In this document: piece by piece, positions 1 through 4,991 of the stretch | Layout of the letters: each line of letters opens with the position of its first letter | Numbering within the stretch: the first letter of the stretch is position 1 | Assembly (NCBI GenBank): GCA_009923795.1 | Contig: RFSU01000137.1 | Coordinates: 1 to 6,151 of the forward strand | DNA length: 6,151 nt | DNA from: Sphingomonadaceae bacterium | GTDB taxonomy: Bacteria > Pseudomonadota > Alphaproteobacteria > Sphingomonadales > Sphingomonadaceae | Reading direction: 5' to 3' | Translations under genes and position numbers: made by a program | Notes under the pieces: model-generated | What the model was told of the DNA's origin: nothing | The model's database searches: none | The model's input: only the letters and a program-made list of their open reading frames with translations

Positions 1-197
1 GCGCGCAGTAAGGCACGCGTCAGTCCGCCGGGGCCGGGGCCGACTTCATAGACGGATTGCCCCTTTAGGTCGCCGGGAATGGCGGCAATCCGGCTTAAGA
101 GCTGTTCGTCAAACAGGAAGTTTTGGCCAAGTGCCTTGCTCGCGGCCAATCCATGACGCGCAATGACGTCGCGGAGCGGGGGAAGAGTTGGTGTCAC
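1..197 (-). CDS. rsmA: 16S rRNA (adenine(1518)-N(6)/adenine(1519)-N(6))-dimethyltransferase RsmA, 5' part only
   Basis: Only the first 65 codons are inside the window; the gene continues past the left edge. The translation opens VTPTLPPLRDVIARHGLAA and continues with KALGQNFL (residues 21-28), the conserved RsmA/KsgA block preceding the methyltransferase fold. Motif I for S-adenosylmethionine binding, EVGPGPGGLT, is at residues 51-60. The family dimethylates two adjacent adenines in the 3'-terminal helix of 16S rRNA, a late step of small-subunit maturation in the cytoplasm. The start is GTG at 197-195. It overlaps the pdxA stop codon by four bases (GTGA), and no good Shine-Dalgarno sequence precedes it, so I infer that translation is coupled to pdxA. 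The order pdxA-rsmA matches the known cluster. The identity is secure; the catalytic motif IV and the C-terminal domain cannot be seen. Confidence 0.95.
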   Translation of the reverse strand, partial: MTPTLPPLRDVIARHGLAASKALGQNFLFDEQLLSRIAAIPGDLKGQSVYEVGPGPGGLTRALLR

Positions 198-1189
198 TCG
201 CCGGTGCTGGCGCGATGGGCTGCTGCCTCTCCGGCCATACGGATGGCGGCGATCATCGCTCCCGGATCGGCCTTATTCTGCCCTGCGATGTCAAAGGCGG
301 TACCATGGTCTGGCGAGGTGCGGATGATGGGCAGGCCCAATGTCATATTGACCCCATCATCAACGCAGAGCGCCTTGAGCGGGATTAGTCCCTGATCATG
401 ATACATGCATAGAGCAAGATCAAAGCCGGATCGCGCCCGGGGCGTGAAGAGGGCGTCGGGTGACACTGGCCCAAACACATCCAATCCTTCCTCGCGCAAG
501 GCATCAATGGCAGGCTGGATGATCGATGTCTCTTCATCGCCAATCAGGCCTTGTTCGCCCGCATGGGGGTTGAGCCCGGCGACGGCAATGCGCGGTTGAT
601 CCAAACCAAAATAGCGTTGCAGGCCTTTGGCGGCCGCGCGCCCTCGGCTGATGATCAACTCTGTCGTCAAAAGTTCTGGAACACGCGCAAGCGGAACATG
701 GATGGTTATCGGCACAACGCGTAATTCTGGTCCGGCCAGCATCATCGCGACATTTGAGGCAGAAACGCCGCATCGCTCGGCCACAAATTCCGTCTGACCC
801 GGATGGGTAAAGCCAATGGCTTGCAAAAGCGCCTTTGACACTGGCCCCGTGACAAGGCCAGAGACCGCACCCGATTGGGCAAGGCCGACCGCTAGGCCAA
901 GCGTATCAAGCGCGCAGCGCGCGGTTTCCAATGAAGGTTGGCCGGGCACGACGTCCATAGCATCGGACATTTGGATCAGTGGCAAGGCCCTGCCAAATGC
1001 GGCGGCGGCTTCTGCTGCTGTGGTGACAACTTCTAAAGGCCCGTCCCAAACTTTGCGAAGCGCTGCGGCATCCCCGACAACGAAAAAGGACGGCAGATTT
1101 TCTTCACGGGATCGCGACCATGCCTTGCCAATGATTTCCGGGCCAATGCCCGCCGGATCGCCCAGCGTGACAGCAAGCGGCGCAATCAT
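194..1189 (-). CDS. pdxA: 4-hydroxythreonine-4-phosphate dehydrogenase PdxA
   Basis: This 331-residue protein is close to the family's usual length (about 330). PdxA oxidises 4-phosphohydroxy-L-threonine with NAD(P) in the DXP-dependent pathway to pyridoxal 5'-phosphate, in the cytoplasm. Visible motifs are TLGDPAGIGPEI (residues 8-19), LVTGPVSKALL (112-122), HPGQTEF (129-135), and the three metal-ligand histidines: H164 in TIHVPL, H209 in NPHAGE and H264 in MYHDQG. Their spacing (45 and 55 residues) equals that of H166, H211 and H266 in E. coli PdxA. The frame stays open upstream to 1375, but that part lies inside surA and has no PdxA similarity, so ATG at 1189-1187 is the start. It lies 7 bases after the surA stop and is preceded by a run of six C on the coding strand rather than a Shine-Dalgarno sequence, which suggests translational coupling with surA. 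The stop TGA overlaps the rsmA start. No odd or missing key residues were seen. Confidence 0.97.
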   Translation of the reverse strand: MIAPLAVTLGDPAGIGPEIIGKAWSRSREENLPSFFVVGDAAALRKVWDGPLEVVTTAAEAAAAFGRALPLIQMSDAMDVVPGQPSLETARCALDTLGLAVGLAQSGAVSGLVTGPVSKALLQAIGFTHPGQTEFVAERCGVSASNVAMMLAGPELRVVPITIHVPLARVPELLTTELIISRGRAAAKGLQRYFGLDQPRIAVAGLNPHAGEQGLIGDEETSIIQPAIDALREEGLDVFGPVSPDALFTPRARSGFDLALCMYHDQGLIPLKALCVDDGVNMTLGLPIIRTSPDHGTAFDIAGQNKADPGAMIAAIRMAGEAAAHRASTGE

Positions 1190-1196
1190 TGGGGGG

Positions 1197-2537
1197 TTAT
1201 CGATAATCAATGATCGCGTCACGGCGCAGGTCGCGCAGGTAGATTTGCGCCCGGCGGTTGACGCGCTCATCCCGGATTTGATTCTCAATCGCGTCGGCAG
1301 ATGGGCCGTCCGCGACTTGCGGGTCGTCACGACCGCACAGGGCAAGGACACGCACACCTTCGGAACGCGAACCAAAGGGCGGTGTTACCTGACCCACCTG
1401 AAGATTGAGAAGAATATCCTGCAATCCGCCCGGCAAGTCGCGTACGCGGATCTGATCATTGTCGACGACCTCTGCATTAAACTGCTTGGCTAGGGCATCC
1501 GCACCGCCACACCCCTGCATGTCCTGTGCGGCTTTGCCAAAGGCCTCGGCACGGGTGCGCACCTGTGCATCCGTTTCCTTCGCATCAAATGTGATCGTCA
1601 ACTGCCGCAAATTGAGGACGGCATCACGCGGATTGGCAACGAGGACCTGACGCGTATCAGTCAAGTAAAGTATCGAAAAGCCGCCGGGAATTTCAATTGG
1701 CCCGGCAATTTGGCCAACCGTAATCTCCTGAGCCGCCTGTGCGAGCTGTTCGGGAAGTTGGGCCGCGCGGACCCATCCCAAATCGCCGCCGACAGCGGCA
1801 GTCGATGCTTCTGAAAACTGGCGGGCATAGGCCTGAAAGGACCCGCCTTGGCGGATCTGATCGATAATACGACGCCCGTTCGCAAAGATCTCCGCTGAAT
1901 TTTCAGGCGTTGCAGACAAATAGATTTCGCTGACCCGATATTCAGATGTGCCCTTGGATGCGGTCAATCGGTCGACAATCTGCTTCACTTCTTCATCGCT
2001 GACATTGATGAAGGGCTCAACACGCCGCCGGAGCAAGCGGCTCCAGGCGAGTTCCCCCTCAATCTGACGCTTCATCGTGCGTTCGGAGGATCTGTTGTCG
2101 CGAAGATACTTGCCAAACGCATCGATCGACTGTCTAAAATTGGTCGCTACCCGGGCGAAGCTTTGGTTAATTTCAGCCTTATCAATCGTGATTTCGTTCG
2201 ATTTGGCTTCTTGAATCTGAAGGCTCTCGTCGATCAGGTTGCGAAGTACCTGAACGCGCAGCCGTTCCTTTTCCTCATCGGAAACGCGTCCGCCATTGGC
2301 CAAGAGAACAAGCGCAAGTCGTTGATCAACATCCGTACCCGTAATCACATCGCCATTGACGATGGCAGTCGCCTTGCGGACATTTTGATCTGCCTTGCCA
2401 AAGGTTGTGATCTGCGCGGGTAAATTGAGGTTATTTGCGGAAGAAGGCCCACCAGAGGCTGTTTGTGCAGCAATGGGGGAAGGCGCGATCAGTATCGCGC
2501 CCAAGGCCATCAGAGTTTTGCGATAGCGTTTCGTCAT
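1197..2537 (-). CDS. surA: Periplasmic chaperone / parvulin-type peptidyl-prolyl isomerase SurA
   Basis: This 446-residue protein has a Sec signal peptide (basic MTKRYRK, hydrophobic LMALGAILIA, likely cleavage near residues 24-25 before Q). An N-terminal chaperone domain follows (about 57-170, beginning ATAIVNGDVITGTDVDQRLA). A canonical PpiC/parvulin domain spans about 199-297, with FSEASTAAVGGDLGWV and the closing IPGGFSILYLTDTR. A much diverged second parvulin-like region spans about 305-402, and a C-terminal helix about 412-446, so the overall architecture is that of SurA. The family escorts unfolded outer-membrane beta-barrel proteins through the periplasm to the BAM machinery; LptD is a known client in E. 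coli and is encoded just upstream here. The start ATG at 2537-2535 has AGGA five bases upstream. Two cysteines, C343 and C401, both lie in the second parvulin-like region and could form a disulfide in the periplasm (inference). The stop TAA is 7 bases before pdxA. Confidence 0.95.
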   Translation of the reverse strand: MTKRYRKTLMALGAILIAPSPIAAQTASGGPSSANNLNLPAQITTFGKADQNVRKATAIVNGDVITGTDVDQRLALVLLANGGRVSDEEKERLRVQVLRNLIDESLQIQEAKSNEITIDKAEINQSFARVATNFRQSIDAFGKYLRDNRSSERTMKRQIEGELAWSRLLRRRVEPFINVSDEEVKQIVDRLTASKGTSEYRVSEIYLSATPENSAEIFANGRRIIDQIRQGGSFQAYARQFSEASTAAVGGDLGWVRAAQLPEQLAQAAQEITVGQIAGPIEIPGGFSILYLTDTRQVLVANPRDAVLNLRQLTITFDAKETDAQVRTRAEAFGKAAQDMQGCGGADALAKQFNAEVVDNDQIRVRDLPGGLQDILLNLQVGQVTPPFGSRSEGVRVLALCGRDDPQVADGPSADAIENQIRDERVNRRAQIYLRDLRRDAIIDYR

Positions 2538-2542
2538 TCCCG

Positions 2543-2546
2543 TCCT
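2543..2546 (-). promoter_or_regulatory. Ribosome binding site of surA
   Basis: AGGA on the minus strand, followed by a further purine-rich CGGGA, is five bases from the surA ATG at 2537. surA thus has its own ribosome binding site, unlike pdxA and rsmA downstream. Confidence 0.6.
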
Positions 2547-2555
2547 AATCCCTCA

Positions 2556-2574
2556 CGCGCCGATGATCGGTGCG
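2556..2574. repeat. 19-bp imperfect palindrome upstream of surA
   Basis: CGCGCCGATGATCGGTGCG has 9-bp arms around one central base with a single mismatch (G59 against T71). It lies 18 bp upstream of the surA start codon, between lptD and surA. In the transcript it could fold into a GC-rich stem with a three-base loop and one A-C mismatch, close to the surA ribosome binding site. As DNA it could be an operator. Neither role can be chosen from sequence alone. Confidence 0.4.
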
Positions 2575-2582
2575 GCACTCCT

Positions 2583-2621
2583 AAAAATGTCTGGCTGAAC
2601 AAAGCCTGAGCAAAAGGCTCT
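2583..2621 (-). terminator. Possible weak terminator or attenuator after lptD
   Basis: Starting directly after the lptD stop, the minus strand can form AGAGCCT/AGGCTTT (2621-2615 with 2607-2601, 7-base loop, one G-U pair). Alternatively it can form GGCT/AGCC (2606-2603 with 2596-2593, 6-base loop). The two share the GGCT segment and exclude each other. A run of five T (2587-2583) follows the second, five bases after its stem. Both stems are short, so a partial terminator between lptD and surA is possible but weakly supported. Confidence 0.22.
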
Positions 2622-4838
2622 CTAGCGACCCAAGTTGCGGAAGGATAGCCGCAATTGGAACGTGTTGCCTCGGCGCGCATCGCCTTGGGCATCATAATCA
2701 CGCCGCCAAGTTACCCCGAATGTCAGGCAATCATCCTCATAGGCGATGCCAAGCCTATGGCGCACTGGCTCATAGCCATTCGCAAGCGATGTTGGGTCCT
2801 CTTGGCGTCCGGTCAGATCAATCGTGGTTGATCCAAATACTGACCAGTAACGGGCAAATTGGAGCCGCCCACCAAGACGCACCTCTTCGCGGTCCCTCAA
2901 ATCTTCCAATTGCGGCCCGATATCCCGGTTCAGCCGCAGATAGCCAATGCTCGCATAGGTCCTGTTGTTGCCGATACTGGCATCAATTTCATTGCGCCTG
3001 ACCGCCAGATTGTCCTTGTCCAGCCGGTATCGGTGGGTGAAGTTGAGTGTATTCTTGAAACGCACATTGGTGCGCCCGACAATGTCAGATGTGCGGCCGA
3101 AAAGGCCTGTGCCGTCGGGAAAGACGCGGTTGGTCGCGCTGACCCGAAAGCTTTGGCCGATGTTGGTATCGATGCGAAGGTCGGTCCCGCTCCAGGTCCA
3201 GTCCGCTCCATAGGTCAGCCGCGTGCTGTCTTCCCAACGGTCATATCCGGGGAAGCGGTTCAAGGCAAAAAGGTTGCTGTCTTCCAGGTCAACGGCGCGT
3301 GCATCTTCATTAGGGACACGCAAATTGGATGTTCCGGGTGATGCGACAAGTTGAAGGCGCGGGGTCAGTCGTTGTTGGCCGTTGAGAAACGCTCCGACCA
3401 AAGGCCAGCGCATTTCGGTCGCAAATGCAGCGACGGCACGTGTGTTCCAGCCATTTTCTCCGCGATAATCGGCGGTTGATGTCAGGTTTACTTCATCAGT
3501 GTGATAAACATCTGTCCGGCCATAAGCGGTAAATTTAAGTTCCTGCCCAAGCGGCGTGATGCCCTGTAAATCCCAGCGTGCACCGGCAAATGCCCGTTGT
3601 GTATCCTGTCCGGTGGAGCGCAAAAGTGCCATGCTGTTGAGTTGGAATTCAAACTGACCGCCGGCCCAAGGGTCTGCCAAGCGCTTGCGCCAATCAATGG
3701 CGGGCAGGGCAAAGGGAAACTGGTCTTGCACCTCACCACTGCGCAAGGTTTGAAAGGCCCATCCTGAAATCGATAAATAGTTTGACCGAGTGATCCGTTC
3801 CACATTGGCGGTCGACCGCAGCCTGTCGTCCCGCGAAATATCATAGCGCCGCAGGAATGTTCTGTCGGAGGCGAAGCGGAATGCCGATGTTACACTCCAC
3901 CGGCGATCCAGCTGAAAGCGGCCGCTGCCCTCAAAATACCCACGAAAGTCATTCTGAGCCGACTGACCGGGTGTGCTTGTCGACACACGCTCGCCATAAG
4001 TTCCAAAGCCTGCGAGGCGATAGGCACCACCCCGGGTGAGGTGACGATATTCAAGTTCCAGCAACGGCGCGACAGCGGTGTAGATATGCGGCGTAATGGT
4101 CAGATCGCGGTTGGTGTCGAGTGCAAGGTAAAATGGCGTCGCAATCTCGAGCCCGGTGTTTCTGAGATACTGAATATTTGGGATCAAGAACCCGGTGCCA
4201 CCCCGATCATCTGCAGGGTGTGATAGGCCGGGCAAAGCCAATACAGGCACGCCAAACATTTCGAGCCGGGCGTCCCGATAACTTATTCTATTCCGCTTCG
4301 GATCATGGCTGACCCGTACCGCGGTGATTTTCCACACGGGTTCTTTTGGGCAGCCCTTGTCATCAATCACCCGGCAGGGCGAATAAACTGCACGATCGAG
4401 TTTCGAAATGCCATCGGTACGCGTGGCACGATCTGCAACAAGGCGCCCTCCATTGTTCAGCACGATCAACAGATTTTCGACGATCCCGTCGCGTAAACTT
4501 TCCTTGAGGAGAACATGATCCCCAAAAGCCCGATCTCCTCCAGCGCCGTCAACGATAACGGACCCTTCGGCGCGGACCTCTCCGGTGCGGCGATCCCAAA
4601 TGATCCGGTCTGCACGCACATGATTTCCATCACGCTCCATGCGGACATTGCCGCTAGCAGTGACGATGTCTTTTTCCTGATCATAATCCAGTTGGTCTGC
4701 TGCAAACCCGATCTCTTGGGTGTCAGGAGCTGGTGAGGCCCCGGCAACTGACGGATCATCGACTTGCGCCGCCGCCGGATTGGCGAGCATCACTCCGGCC
4801 AGAGCGGCGGATGTCATCAGGGCGCTGGATAGGTTCAC
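2622..4838 (-). CDS. lptD: LPS-assembly outer membrane protein LptD
   Basis: This 738-residue protein is somewhat shorter than the E. coli one (784). A Sec signal peptide (about 1-24, ending NPAAA before Q) leads to a mature protein with an OstA/LptA-like beta-jellyroll domain (about 43-150: FAADQLDYDQEKDIVTASGN, then VRADRIIWDRRTGEVRAEG). The cysteine segment YSPC (C155, with C163 nearby) and the conserved GFLIPN block (217-222) follow. The rest, to the end, has the alternating aromatic and polar pattern of a large outer-membrane beta-barrel, with the usual late Cys motif reduced to DDC (C704). With LptE, the family receives lipopolysaccharide from the periplasmic Lpt bridge and inserts it into the outer leaflet. 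The start is GTG at 4838-4836: a TAG stop in the same frame lies 27 bases upstream of the GTG, no ATG or GTG comes between, and a purine-rich ribosome binding site precedes the GTG. The first in-frame ATG (codon 8) would cut into the signal peptide. It heads the block that includes surA, its folding partner, 84 bp downstream. Confidence 0.96.
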   Translation of the reverse strand: MNLSSALMTSAALAGVMLANPAAAQVDDPSVAGASPAPDTQEIGFAADQLDYDQEKDIVTASGNVRMERDGNHVRADRIIWDRRTGEVRAEGSVIVDGAGGDRAFGDHVLLKESLRDGIVENLLIVLNNGGRLVADRATRTDGISKLDRAVYSPCRVIDDKGCPKEPVWKITAVRVSHDPKRNRISYRDARLEMFGVPVLALPGLSHPADDRGGTGFLIPNIQYLRNTGLEIATPFYLALDTNRDLTITPHIYTAVAPLLELEYRHLTRGGAYRLAGFGTYGERVSTSTPGQSAQNDFRGYFEGSGRFQLDRRWSVTSAFRFASDRTFLRRYDISRDDRLRSTANVERITRSNYLSISGWAFQTLRSGEVQDQFPFALPAIDWRKRLADPWAGGQFEFQLNSMALLRSTGQDTQRAFAGARWDLQGITPLGQELKFTAYGRTDVYHTDEVNLTSTADYRGENGWNTRAVAAFATEMRWPLVGAFLNGQQRLTPRLQLVASPGTSNLRVPNEDARAVDLEDSNLFALNRFPGYDRWEDSTRLTYGADWTWSGTDLRIDTNIGQSFRVSATNRVFPDGTGLFGRTSDIVGRTNVRFKNTLNFTHRYRLDKDNLAVRRNEIDASIGNNRTYASIGYLRLNRDIGPQLEDLRDREEVRLGGRLQFARYWSVFGSTTIDLTGRQEDPTSLANGYEPVRHRLGIAYEDDCLTFGVTWRRDYDAQGDARRGNTFQLRLSFRNLGR

Positions 4839-4842
4839 GTGA

Positions 4843-4851
4843 TCTCTTCTC
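4843..4851 (-). promoter_or_regulatory. Ribosome binding site of lptD
   Basis: The purine run GAGAAGAGA ends four bases before the GTG at 4838. It is not a perfect anti-16S match, but it supports the GTG start, and a TAG in the same frame slightly further upstream rules out a longer protein. Confidence 0.55.
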
Positions 4852-4864
4852 GACTCCAGCCATG

Positions 4865-4893
4865 CCTATCGCATTGTCGCTCCCATCCTGCAA
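4865..4893 (-). promoter_or_regulatory. Possible lptD promoter (-35/-10)
   Basis: On the minus strand, TTGCAG (4893-4888) and GATAGG (4870-4865) are separated by exactly 17 bases. Each hexamer matches only three of six positions of the housekeeping sigma consensus, so the sequence support is weak. The geometry is reasonable: transcription would start near 4858, giving a leader of about 20 bases that includes the ribosome binding site of lptD. Chance matches of this quality are common. Confidence 0.22.
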
Positions 4894-4948
4894 TCACCAG
4901 CGCTGAGGCCAAGCTATGCGTCCCTCTGCAAGGGCGCTAACAGGAGGC

Positions 4949-4961
4949 AACCGATTCGGTT
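4949..4961. repeat. 13-bp palindrome AACCGATTCGGTT upstream of pepA
   Basis: Perfect 6-bp arms (AACCGA/TCGGTT) surround a single central base. The one-base centre makes an RNA hairpin terminator unlikely; the shape suits a dimeric DNA-binding protein. The centre contains GATTC, a GANTC site. It ends 30 bp before the pepA start codon, near where a pepA promoter would be expected. The function is unproven. Confidence 0.4.
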
Positions 4962-4981
4962 TTTCCATATTTTCCTGACTT

Positions 4982-4985
4982 AGGA
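4982..4985 (+). promoter_or_regulatory. Ribosome binding site of pepA
   Basis: AGGA lies six bases before the ATG at 4992. It favours this ATG over the out-of-frame ATG at 4985, which overlaps the site. Confidence 0.6.
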
Positions 4986-4991
4986 TGCATT

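Larger units (their letters stand above)
4839..4991. promoter_or_regulatory. Divergent lptD/pepA intergenic region
   Basis: These 153 bp separate the two divergent start codons and must carry the start signals for both genes unless pepA is transcribed from elsewhere. I found no convincing consensus promoter for pepA. The region holds two GANTC sites (4852-4856 and 4953-4957), a 13-bp palindrome (4949-4961), an 8-bp palindrome CAGCGCTG (4898-4905) and an A/T-rich stretch just before pepA (about 4960-4975). No small ORF or RNA gene is apparent. Confidence 0.7.

Noticed and set aside
1190..1375. A 62-residue N-terminal extension of PdxA
   Set aside because: It lies wholly inside the end of surA and the 7-bp gap, has no PdxA similarity, and the protein from ATG at 1189 already begins at the usual position before TLGDPAGIGPEI.
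816..1493. A 225-codon plus-strand open frame
   Set aside because: It is antisense to pdxA and the end of surA, both of which have clear family motifs. Its composition is low-complexity (runs of A, S, P, T) as expected for the complement of GC-rich codons, and it spans a gene junction.
4949..4965. A palindrome followed by TTTTT as a rho-independent terminator
   Set aside because: A one-base loop cannot form a hairpin, no gene ends into it on the plus strand, and it lies just upstream of a start codon.
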